This document shows positions 1-5,435 of a stretch of DNA of 5,435 nucleotides, piece by piece. The position numbers and the translations under genes are program-made. The stretch is taken from assembly GCA_003222835.1 (NCBI GenBank), contig QHXE01000476.1, positions 1-5,435 of the forward strand. Direction: 5' to 3'. Origin of the DNA: Acidobacteriota bacterium. GTDB taxonomy: Bacteria > Acidobacteriota > Blastocatellia > Pyrinomonadales > Pyrinomonadaceae. The notes beneath the pieces were generated by a model. That model did no database searches and was not told where the DNA came from. It was given only the letters and a program-made list of their open reading frames with translations. Every line of letters starts with the position of its first letter. Position 1 is the first letter of the stretch.

Positions 1-42
1 TTTGCAATTTTCAATTTGCATTTTTCAATTTTCAATTTGCAA
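1..42. repeat. AT-rich heptamer tandem repeat, cut by window edge
   Basis: Six consecutive 7-bp units fit TTTKCAW: TTTGCAA, TTTTCAA, TTTGCAT, TTTTCAA, TTTTCAA, TTTGCAA. The array begins at base 1, so its true left end is unknown. It lies 51 bp before the preferred start of the ATPase gene and contrasts strongly in base composition with the genes that follow. It is seen directly; any role (spacer, upstream AT-rich promoter element or simple slippage repeat) is unknown. The following stretch, 43-92, shows no convincing promoter or Shine-Dalgarno sequence. Confidence 0.8.
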
Positions 43-92
43 TGCTTTTGGCTGAAGCGTAAACGACTTCCGTGCTGAATGCGATTTTGAAG

Positions 93-1622
93 ATGCTTCC
101 TTCACTACTTGAAATGAAGAACATCACCAAGACCTTTCCGGGTGTCCGAGCTCTGGATGGCGTCAACTTCGATCTTTGTCAAGGTGAGATTCATGCGTTG
201 GTCGGCGAGAATGGCGCCGGCAAATCGACTCTGATAAAAATTCTCGCCGGTGTGTATCCACATCCGGAATACGGCGGTGAGATCGTTCTCGGCGGATCAC
301 AACGACGGTTCGCCAGCGTGCGCGATGCTGAGCAAGACGGCATCGCCGTCATCTATCAGGAACTGTCACTGGTGAAGGATCTCAGCGTGGCTGAGAACAT
401 TTTTCTCGGTCGTGAGCCCCGGCGCTTCGGTGTGATCAATTGGGAAACGCTCTACAGCCGGGCGCAGAAACTGCTCACTGATCTGCACCTCGAAATTGAT
501 CCGCGGACGCCGGTGGTTAACCTGGGCATCGGACAGCAGCAGTTGGTCGAGATCGCCAAAGCGCTGTCACAAGATGCGCGTATCCTGGTGCTTGACGAGC
601 CAACGGCCGCGCTAACTGACGCTGAAGTTGAAATCCTGTTTGGCATTCTTAATCGGCTGCGCTCACGTGGGGTGGCGATGATTTACATTTCGCACAAATT
701 GGATGAAGTATTTCGCATCAGCGAGCGAATTACCGTGCTGCGTGACGGTCGCACGATCGACACGAAAACGACGTCGGAAACGGATGAATCGAACGTCATC
801 GCAAAGATGGTCGGGCGCGAAGTGGATCAAATCTTTCCCCAAGCCAATCACGATCGGGGCGAGATTGTCTTCGAAGCCCGTAACGTCACCGTGGAAGATC
901 CGGCAGTTCCGGGGAAGGTGTTAGTCGATCGGATAAGCTTCGCCGCTCGCAAAGGCGAAGTGCTGGGCATAGCCGGGTTGATGGGCTCAGGACGAACAGA
1001 ATTACTGATGGCTATCTTTGGCGCGCATGCCGGCCGAAAATCCGCTGAGATATTTGTTGATGGAAAACTCGTGCAAATCAAACAGCCTTCGGACGCGATC
1101 AGACAAGGCATCGGTTTCGTCACTGAGGATCGAAAGCGTTATGGACTCATCCTCGATCAGACCATTCTGCGGAACATGACGCTTGCTGGTTTGCGCAAAC
1201 TTTCCGGCCGTTTTGTTACTAATGAAGATGCCGAGGCTGCCGCCGGTGAACGCGCCGCGGGCGATCTGCGAATCAAGGCCGCGTCTGTTTTCACAATCGC
1301 GGGAACGCTGTCAGGCGGCAATCAACAGAAGGTCGTGCTGGCAAAATGGTTGTTGACGAATCCACGTGTGCTGTTTCTCGACGAGCCAACGAGAGGTATC
1401 GACGTGGGCGCGAAACAAGAGATTTACGCGCAGATTAATCAACTGGCCGAAAACGGCCTGACGATCATCCTCGTTTCGTCTGAGCTGCCCGAGGTCCTCG
1501 GACTTGCTGATCGAGTGATCGTCCTGCACGAAGGCCGCGTGACCGGCGAGTTCACCAGAAACGAAGCGACCCCCGAAGCGGTGATGTCGTGCGCGACGGG
1601 ACATGAACGACGAGCAGCTTGA
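93..1622 (+). CDS. xylG: XylG-type sugar ABC transporter, tandem ATP-binding protein
   Basis: This is the cytoplasmic motor of a monosaccharide importer of the XylFGH/RbsABC class, hydrolysing ATP to drive the permease encoded next. From ATG at 93 it is 509 aa, normal for the two-ATPase-domain subunits. Domain 1 has Walker A GENGAGKST (38-46), a Q-loop YQE near 88-90, a degenerate signature LGIGQQQ (144-150), Walker B with DEPTAAL from about 168, and H-loop ISH (199-201). Domain 2 has a degenerate Walker A GSGRTE (298-303, no lysine), a canonical signature LSGGNQQK (406-413) and Walker B FLDEPTRGID (428-437). This pairing of one intact and one degenerate site is usual for the family. The N-terminus LLEMKNITKTF and the GQQQLVEIAKAL stretch resemble E. 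coli XylG closely. The reading frame stays open up to a GTG at 72, but ATG 93 gives MLPSLLEMKNITKTF, matching the family start; ATG 114 is a less likely alternative. No strong ribosome site marks any of them. The class is near certain; xylose as substrate is not. Confidence 0.93.
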   Translation: MLPSLLEMKNITKTFPGVRALDGVNFDLCQGEIHALVGENGAGKSTLIKILAGVYPHPEYGGEIVLGGSQRRFASVRDAEQDGIAVIYQELSLVKDLSVAENIFLGREPRRFGVINWETLYSRAQKLLTDLHLEIDPRTPVVNLGIGQQQLVEIAKALSQDARILVLDEPTAALTDAEVEILFGILNRLRSRGVAMIYISHKLDEVFRISERITVLRDGRTIDTKTTSETDESNVIAKMVGREVDQIFPQANHDRGEIVFEARNVTVEDPAVPGKVLVDRISFAARKGEVLGIAGLMGSGRTELLMAIFGAHAGRKSAEIFVDGKLVQIKQPSDAIRQGIGFVTEDRKRYGLILDQTILRNMTLAGLRKLSGRFVTNEDAEAAAGERAAGDLRIKAASVFTIAGTLSGGNQQKVVLAKWLLTNPRVLFLDEPTRGIDVGAKQEIYAQINQLAENGLTIILVSSELPEVLGLADRVIVLHEGRVTGEFTRNEATPEAVMSCATGHERRAA

Positions 1623-1631
1623 GATCGGCTA

Positions 1632-2792
1632 ATGACTGAAACTTCGCGAACGGGGCGTTTTAAACTTCGCACCTCAGCGCTGCGCGCTTATACGATGCTG
1701 CTCGCGCTGGTCGTGATCTGGCTTTTCTTTCAGTGGGCCACGATCGACGAACACAATCCTTACGGCATCTTCCTGGGCGCGGTTAACTTTTCAAAACTCT
1801 TGCAACAGATGGCCGTCACCGGCGTGCTGGCCGTCGGCATGTTGATGGTCATTGTCTGCGGCAACATCGACCTTTCGATTGGCGCAGTCGTGGGACTCGC
1901 AGGCGGCATCGCGGCACTCACTCAAGGTTGGGGACTGGTTCCCTCCCTCGCTTCAGCGATTTTGGTTGGAATACTGATCGGCGCGGTGCAGGGTTCGCTC
2001 GTAGCGTATGCGAACATTCCTGCTTTCATTGTGACCCTTGGCGGGCTCGAAGCGTGGCGCGGCGTAATTCTGAGACTGACAAAAGGCGCAACCATCCCGG
2101 TCGAGCTGCCATTCTTTCGTTCACTCGGACGCGACTTCCTCGATCCGCGGATTGGTATTGGATTGGCCATTGCCGGAATAGCGGCGATCGCTTGGTCGAA
2201 CATTCGCCGGAAACGAGCGCGACAGCGACATGGATTAGCAGCTTTAAGCGTCAGCGCGATTGCGGCTCGGATCGCGATTCCTTCGATCGTCATCGTCGCG
2301 TTCATTTTTTTGATGAACAAAGCAGGTGGCGTGCCGATTCCGGTAATCTTTCTGCTCGCGGTTGCGATGGCCGGAGCCTTCTTAACAGCGAACACAACTT
2401 TCGGTCGCTATCTTTACGCCATCGGCGGCAATCCTGACGCGGCGCGATTGTCTGGGATTAATCTGAAGCGATACATCCTGGTTGCGTTTTGTTTGATGGG
2501 TGCGCTCGCGGGAATTGCTTCGATTCTGCACACCGCGCGCGTCGGCAGCGCCTCGCCCGACGCCGGCACTTTGATGGAACTCGACGCCATTGCTTCGTGC
2601 GTGATCGGAGGCACGAGCTTGATGGGCGGACGCGGCACAGTCTTCGGGGCAGTGTTGGGCGCGTTGATTCTGGCGAGCCTCGACAACGGGATGTCGCTTT
2701 TGAATGTTGAGAATTGGGCGCAATACGTCGTCAAAGGCAGCGTGCTGGTGGCTGCCGTTGGCTTCGATATGTTCGGAAGAAGAAAATCTTAA
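1632..2792 (+). CDS. xylH: XylH-type sugar ABC transporter permease
   Basis: This is the inner-membrane channel subunit of the importer, 386 aa, close to the roughly 390 aa of E. coli XylH. About ten hydrophobic stretches can be read, near residues 20-36, 60-76, 81-98, 103-126, 174-188, 213-229, 235-252, 280-299, 336-350 and 364-380. Family landmarks are GNIDLSIGAVVGLAGG (77-92), IPAFIVTLGG (129-138), the cytoplasmic loop with FGRYLYAIGGNPDAARLSGI (257-276), ELDAIASCVIGGTSL (316-330) and DNGMSLLNVENW near the C-terminus. The basic patch IRRKRARQRHGL (191-202) sits where XylH has a similar arginine-rich loop. The gene starts 9 nt after the ATPase stop, so the two are co-transcribed and probably translationally coupled; the upstream ribosome site is weak. 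Assignment to the BPD_transp_2 family is secure. XylH is the best subfamily match by eye, but the transported sugar is not proven. Confidence 0.93.
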   Translation: MTETSRTGRFKLRTSALRAYTMLLALVVIWLFFQWATIDEHNPYGIFLGAVNFSKLLQQMAVTGVLAVGMLMVIVCGNIDLSIGAVVGLAGGIAALTQGWGLVPSLASAILVGILIGAVQGSLVAYANIPAFIVTLGGLEAWRGVILRLTKGATIPVELPFFRSLGRDFLDPRIGIGLAIAGIAAIAWSNIRRKRARQRHGLAALSVSAIAARIAIPSIVIVAFIFLMNKAGGVPIPVIFLLAVAMAGAFLTANTTFGRYLYAIGGNPDAARLSGINLKRYILVAFCLMGALAGIASILHTARVGSASPDAGTLMELDAIASCVIGGTSLMGGRGTVFGAVLGALILASLDNGMSLLNVENWAQYVVKGSVLVAAVGFDMFGRRKS

Positions 2793-2800
2793 TTGAACTT

Positions 2801-2838
2801 CCCTCTCCCTTTGGGAGAGGGTTAGGGTTAGGTGAGGG
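2801..2838 (+). repeat. REP-like palindromic element, copy 1
   Basis: A perfect 9-bp inverted repeat, CCCTCTCCC / GGGAGAGGG around a TTT loop (2801-2821), is followed by the tail ttagggttaggtgaggg. The element begins 8 nt after the permease stop codon. It shares a 19-bp exact inverted match (2804-2822 against 2897-2915) with copy 2. Elements of this look are widespread extragenic palindromes in many bacterial genomes; that is recalled knowledge and not something this window alone shows. It could fold in mRNA and protect the upstream transporter message or attenuate transcription, but no T-tract follows, so it is not called a terminator. Confidence 0.85.
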
Positions 2839-2842
2839 TTTA

Positions 2843-3952
2843 GTGCGCAACGAGAATACGTCAACTAACTTAATCTCGTGTAAGTCCCTTTCCCCGACCC
2901 TCTCCCAAAGGGAGAAGGAGATCGCTACACTCTCCTCTCCTGATTCAAATCAATTAGGTCTGGTCTGCGCCGTTGATCTCGGCGGGACAAATCTGCGGGC
3001 GGCGAATATCGATCGCGATGGTTGCGCTCATGAACGCGTAAAGAGATCAACGCCTAAGTCCAACAAAGCTGAAGACATTGTTTCCGCGATCCTCGCAGCG
3101 GTAAGACAGTGTGAAGCGAAAAGCGAGAAGCGTGGCGCGCAGGTTCACACAGCTTCAGTGGTTGTCCCGGGATCGGTTCACGCGGAAACGGGCGTGGTTA
3201 TTAATGCGCCAAACATTCCTTGTCTGCTGGGATACAAACTTGGCGCGGCGCTGGAAGACGAACTGGGTCGCCGGGTGTTGCTGGAAAATGACGCGAATGC
3301 CGCAGCCCTCGGTGAGATGTGGCGAGGCGCAGCGCGGGGTTGTCGCACCATCATTTGCCTGACACTCGGGACCGGGGTTGGCGGCGGGATTATTCTTGAT
3401 GGAAAACTCTGGCGAGGCGTAGATGGAACTGCGGGAGAGATCGGGCACATGAGCGTTGAGCCTTTCGGCGGCGTAAAATGCAAGTGCGGCAACTTCGGCT
3501 GTCTCGAAGTTTATGCTTCGGCGACCGCGGTTGTGCGCCTGACGCGCGAGGGACTGGCCCAACATCCGAGTTCGCGTTTGCATTCGATTTCCACCGACCA
3601 GCTCACTTCGGCAGACGTTCATCGCGCGGCAGTCGAAGGCGATCCACTTGCGCTCGACGTCTTTCATTCGGTCGGCGTTCATCTCGGTATTGCGATGGCG
3701 AGTATCGTCGATATCTTCAATCCCGAAATGATCGTTGTGGGTGGCGGCGTTTCGGCGGCGTGCGATCTATTTGCGCGGTTTGCGCAGGCAGAAGTTATGA
3801 AACGCGCGTTTTCTGTTCCCGCACAGCGCTGTCGTATTACGAAAGCAGAGTGTGGTGATGATGCGGGGCTTCTGGGCGCCGCGCTGCTGGCGTTTCAAAA
3901 GCGCGAACCTGATTTCAGCCACCAACAGGCACAAGAAGCACAAGAGATTTGA
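2843..3952 (+). CDS. ROK-family sugar kinase (glucokinase-like)
   Basis: This is probably a cytoplasmic hexose kinase transferring phosphate from ATP to glucose or a related sugar. From GTG 2843 it is 369 aa. Visible motifs are the phosphate-binding DLGGTN (45-50), catalytic ENDANAAALGE with Asp 150, a second glycine-rich loop LGTGVGGG (175-182), GEIGHMSV with probable zinc ligand His 202, the ROK zinc motif CKCGNFGCLE (213-222; Cys 213, 215, 220) and VVGGGVS (298-304). No helix-turn-helix domain precedes the core, so it is a kinase rather than a NagC/XylR-type repressor. The core normally begins about ten residues before DLGGT; here some 35 extra residues are encoded, partly by the second palindrome. 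No ATG lies in frame between the permease stop and the core. GTG 2843 is the only in-frame ATG, GTG or TTG there; GAGGG at 2834-2838, itself the tail of copy 1, is a possible ribosome site with short spacing. CTG 2960 is a non-standard alternative. The last dozen residues come from another repeat. Function is firm at family level; substrate is open. Confidence 0.88.
   Translation: MRNENTSTNLISCKSLSPTLSQREKEIATLSSPDSNQLGLVCAVDLGGTNLRAANIDRDGCAHERVKRSTPKSNKAEDIVSAILAAVRQCEAKSEKRGAQVHTASVVVPGSVHAETGVVINAPNIPCLLGYKLGAALEDELGRRVLLENDANAAALGEMWRGAARGCRTIICLTLGTGVGGGIILDGKLWRGVDGTAGEIGHMSVEPFGGVKCKCGNFGCLEVYASATAVVRLTREGLAQHPSSRLHSISTDQLTSADVHRAAVEGDPLALDVFHSVGVHLGIAMASIVDIFNPEMIVVGGGVSAACDLFARFAQAEVMKRAFSVPAQRCRITKAECGDDAGLLGAALLAFQKREPDFSHQQAQEAQEI
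2885..2919 (-). repeat. REP-like palindromic element, copy 2 (inverted)
   Basis: CCCTCTCCC (2898-2906), AAA, GGGAGAAGG (2910-2918) is the same palindrome as copy 1 with one arm mismatch, in opposite orientation. The pair could form either two small hairpins or one larger stem of 19 bp (2804-2822 with 2897-2915) enclosing 74 nt. Read through in the kinase frame, this copy encodes SLSPTLSQREKE, which does not resemble any ROK kinase N-terminus. The paired inverted layout is like that of REPIN or BIME units. Confidence 0.85.
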
Positions 3953-4010
3953 TTTGCTCGAACCGACGAGGTTTAGCTTCTCTCTTGAGCCTTTTGTGCC
4001 TTTTTGTGGC
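3918..4010. repeat. Long imperfect inverted repeat at the kinase 3' end
   Basis: A 30-nt left arm (3918-3947) and 30-nt right arm (3981-4010) are complementary at 25 of 30 positions, around a 33-nt loop. Each arm is built of roughly 9-10-bp subrepeats: GCACAAGAA then GCACAAGAG on the left, GCCTTTTGT then GCCTTTTTGT on the right. The loop contains a smaller possible stem, CTCG (3957-3960) with CGAG (3967-3970). The kinase stop codon (3950-3952) lies just inside the loop, so the arm encodes the last kinase residues. The hairpin could stop or slow transcription before the GH57 gene, but the right arm's short T-runs are interrupted and no uninterrupted T-tract follows, so a terminator role is only possible. 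It fills most of the 77-nt gap between the kinase and GH57 genes. Confidence 0.75.
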
Positions 4011-4029
4011 CTTATGCTTTCATTGACTC

Positions 4030-5435
4030 ATGCCTGAACTGATCATCCACGGTCATTTCTATCAACCACCGCGCGAGAATCCCTGGACTGGGATTGTTGA
4101 CACTGAACCAAGCGCCGCGCCTTTCCATGACTGGAATGAGCGGATTCATTCAGAGTGCTACCGGCCAAACGCCTTCGTGCGCATCGCGGATCCTTCCACT
4201 CTTGAAGAGCGAATCGTCAATAACTACACGAACCTCAGTTTCAATTTCGGGCCGACGCTTTTGAGTTGGCTCGAAAGCAATCACCCAGACACATACGCGC
4301 GCATCATTGAGGCGGATCGCGAAAGCGCCCTGAAACGCGGTGGACATGGCAACGCGTTTGCTCAAGCGTATGGACATGCGATTCTGCCTTTGTGCAACGA
4401 GCGCGACCTGCGGACGCAGATTCGTTGGGGCATGGCTGATTTTCGCCAACGCTTCGGACGTGAACCGGAAGCAATGTGGCTTCCTGAAACTGCCTGCAAC
4501 GATGCAGTGATGAGAGCGCTGATCGATGAAGACTTGCGATTCGTCATTCTAGCGCCGCATCAAGCGTCACGTGTGCGCCCGAGTATCAGTACCGCGAGCG
4601 GACCGGGGTCCCCAAGCGGGCAGCCCGCTTGGGGTGGTGGATGCGACCGGGTCGATTCGTCCGCGGGTGGCACAGAGTGGCAGAGTGTGAACGATCAAAA
4701 CATCGACACGAGCCTTCCTTATCGCTATCTACATCCCGACGGCTCGGCTCGATCTATTGCAGTCTTTTTCTACGACGGCCCAACATCGCGAGCCATAGCA
4801 TTCGAGAATCTCTTGAGGTCCAGTGATGAACTGGTCGATAGGTTAGCTCGATCGGCCAACAATCGAGCGATGCTAAACGTCGCCACGGACGGTGAAACAT
4901 ATGGGCATCATTTCAAGTTTGGCGACCTCTGCCTGGCTCATGCGCTGGAACTGGATGCTCCCGCGCGGGGCTTTAGGATCACAAACTACGGCGAGTATCT
5001 CGAAAAACATCCGCCCGCGTTCGACGTTGAAATCAGCAAGGGACCAAACGGGGAAGGGACATCATGGAGTTGTCCACATGGCATGGGTCGCTGGCTTCGC
5101 GATTGCGGTTGCCAGACAGGAGGCGAGCCGGGTTGGAATCAGAAGTGGCGTACGCCGCTGCGACAGGCGTTGGATTATTTGCGCGATGAAAACATCCGTC
5201 ACTTTGAAGCAACGACGCTCTTTAACGATCCCTGGCAGGCGCGCAATGACAGCATCGAACTGATTCTCAATCAACATTATTCGCGCGAACAGTTCCTTTA
5301 CGATCATGCGGGTCACTGGTTGTCGGCTGACGAACAAGGGAGCGCGCTCACTTATCTCGAACTTCAGCGCATGCTGCTTCTGATGTACACGAGCTGCGGT
5401 TGGTTCTTCAACGACATCTCCGGGATCGAAACGAT
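4030..5435 (+). CDS. GH57/DUF3536-type glycoside hydrolase, 3' end outside window
   Basis: The frame is open to the last base, giving 468 codons plus two nucleotides of a protein whose relatives are, from memory, about 800 aa. An in-frame TGA at 4024-4026 makes ATG 4030 the first possible start, and MPELIIHGHFYQPPRENPW is the family's typical opening. GH57 conserved regions are visible in order: HGHFYQPP (7-14), GGHGNAFAQAYGH (104-116), MWLPETA (149-155) whose Glu 153 is the expected nucleophile, FFYDGPTSRAIAF (246-258) in the position of the region holding the acid/base, and ATDGETYGHH (285-294). A cysteine-rich stretch, TSWSCPHGMGRW then DCGCQTGG (344-365), and the WNQKWRTPL segment are typical of this subfamily. 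GH57 enzymes act on alpha-1,4-glucans (amylase, branching enzyme, glucanotransferase); this branch is poorly characterised, so no activity is assigned. No signal peptide is seen, so it is probably cytoplasmic. Residues about 186-215 look like an in-frame insertion. No Shine-Dalgarno sequence is evident. Confidence 0.88.
   Translation, partial: MPELIIHGHFYQPPRENPWTGIVDTEPSAAPFHDWNERIHSECYRPNAFVRIADPSTLEERIVNNYTNLSFNFGPTLLSWLESNHPDTYARIIEADRESALKRGGHGNAFAQAYGHAILPLCNERDLRTQIRWGMADFRQRFGREPEAMWLPETACNDAVMRALIDEDLRFVILAPHQASRVRPSISTASGPGSPSGQPAWGGGCDRVDSSAGGTEWQSVNDQNIDTSLPYRYLHPDGSARSIAVFFYDGPTSRAIAFENLLRSSDELVDRLARSANNRAMLNVATDGETYGHHFKFGDLCLAHALELDAPARGFRITNYGEYLEKHPPAFDVEISKGPNGEGTSWSCPHGMGRWLRDCGCQTGGEPGWNQKWRTPLRQALDYLRDENIRHFEATTLFNDPWQARNDSIELILNQHYSREQFLYDHAGHWLSADEQGSALTYLELQRMLLLMYTSCGWFFNDISGIET
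4610..4634. repeat. Perfect 12-bp palindrome inside the GH57 gene
   Basis: CCCCAAGCGGGC (4610-4621), a single A (4622), and its exact reverse complement GCCCGCTTGGGG (4623-4634) form a very stable potential hairpin within coding sequence. It encodes about residues 194-202, SPSGQPAWG, in the middle of a Gly/Ser-rich stretch. GGGG at 4605-4608 could pair with CCCC at 4610-4613 as a competing fold. The palindrome is probably the core of a larger inserted element, roughly 4585-4674, that keeps the frame open. Confidence 0.85.

Noticed and set aside
15..60. Sigma-70 promoter before the ATPase gene
   Set aside because: TTGCAA- and TTGCAT-like words occur only because of the heptamer repeat, and no convincing -10 box lies at the right spacing.
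72..92. GTG 72 as start of the ATPase gene
   Set aside because: The frame is open, but the extra seven residues are not typical of the family, whereas ATG 93 gives the XylG-like start; no ribosome site favours GTG 72.
1922..2395. 157-codon open frame on the minus strand
   Set aside because: It lies wholly antisense to the well-supported permease, with a composition expected from reading a GC-rich gene backwards and no recognisable motif.
2801..2838. Rho-independent terminator after the permease
   Set aside because: The hairpin is strong, but no T-tract follows it; a REP-like element fits better.
2714..2842. TTG 2714 as start of the ROK kinase
   Set aside because: It lies 79 nt inside the permease gene in another frame and encodes an arginine-rich sequence plus palindrome copy 1 unlike any ROK protein.
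3155..3682. 175-codon open frame on the minus strand
   Set aside because: It is antisense to the conserved ROK catalytic core, with no family resemblance or independent start signals.
4585..4680. Frameshift or broken gene at the GH57 palindrome
   Set aside because: The same frame carries family motifs before and after the palindrome with no stop, so the gene is intact here.
4629..5263. Short plus-strand open frames within the GH57 region (4629-4826, 4892-5263)
   Set aside because: The GH57 frame is uninterrupted from 4030 to the window end and carries conserved motifs throughout; these frames are its shadows.

Overview
The window is about 5.4 kb of moderately GC-rich bacterial DNA, densely coding and with every real gene on the + strand. 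It holds the two membrane-side parts of a XylFGH-type sugar ABC importer (ATPase, then permease), a ROK-family sugar kinase, and the first 468 codons of a GH57/DUF3536-type glycoside hydrolase that runs off the right edge. No rRNA, tRNA, CRISPR, transposase or phage gene was seen. The free-living sugar-scavenging gene content and the repeat-studded gene boundaries would suit a soil or sediment bacterium such as an Acidobacteriota-like lineage. That placement is a weak inference; no marker gene is present.

Layout. Positions 1-42 are an AT-rich array of heptamers, the right end of something cut by the window. The xylG-like ATPase (best start 93, end 1622) and xylH-like permease (1632-2792) are separated by 9 nt and are surely one operon. 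Between the permease and the kinase lie two oppositely oriented copies of a CCCTCTCCC-N3-GGGAGAGGG palindrome (2801-2838 and 2885-2919). The kinase reading frame passes through at least the second copy before reaching its ATP-binding core at about 2975. The kinase ends at 3952, inside the left arm of a long imperfect inverted repeat (3918-4010). The GH57 gene starts at 4030 directly after an in-frame stop, and carries what looks like an in-frame palindromic insertion near 4585-4674.

How the genes fit together. The ATPase and permease would drive uptake of a monosaccharide delivered by a periplasmic binding protein. None is encoded here, and it may lie to the left of the window. The ROK kinase would phosphorylate an incoming hexose in the cytoplasm. 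A ROK kinase is not a xylose-pathway enzyme, so the real substrate may be glucose or a related hexose despite the closest family names being XylG and XylH. The GH57 enzyme belongs to a family acting on alpha-glucans; it may share the carbohydrate theme but is separated by a hairpin-forming repeat and could be its own transcription unit.

The most notable pattern is that each of the three sizeable non-coding stretches holds a different repeat-like sequence, and that three of the four repeats in the window appear to add codons to a protein: the N-terminus of the kinase, the C-terminus of the kinase, and a loop of the GH57 enzyme.
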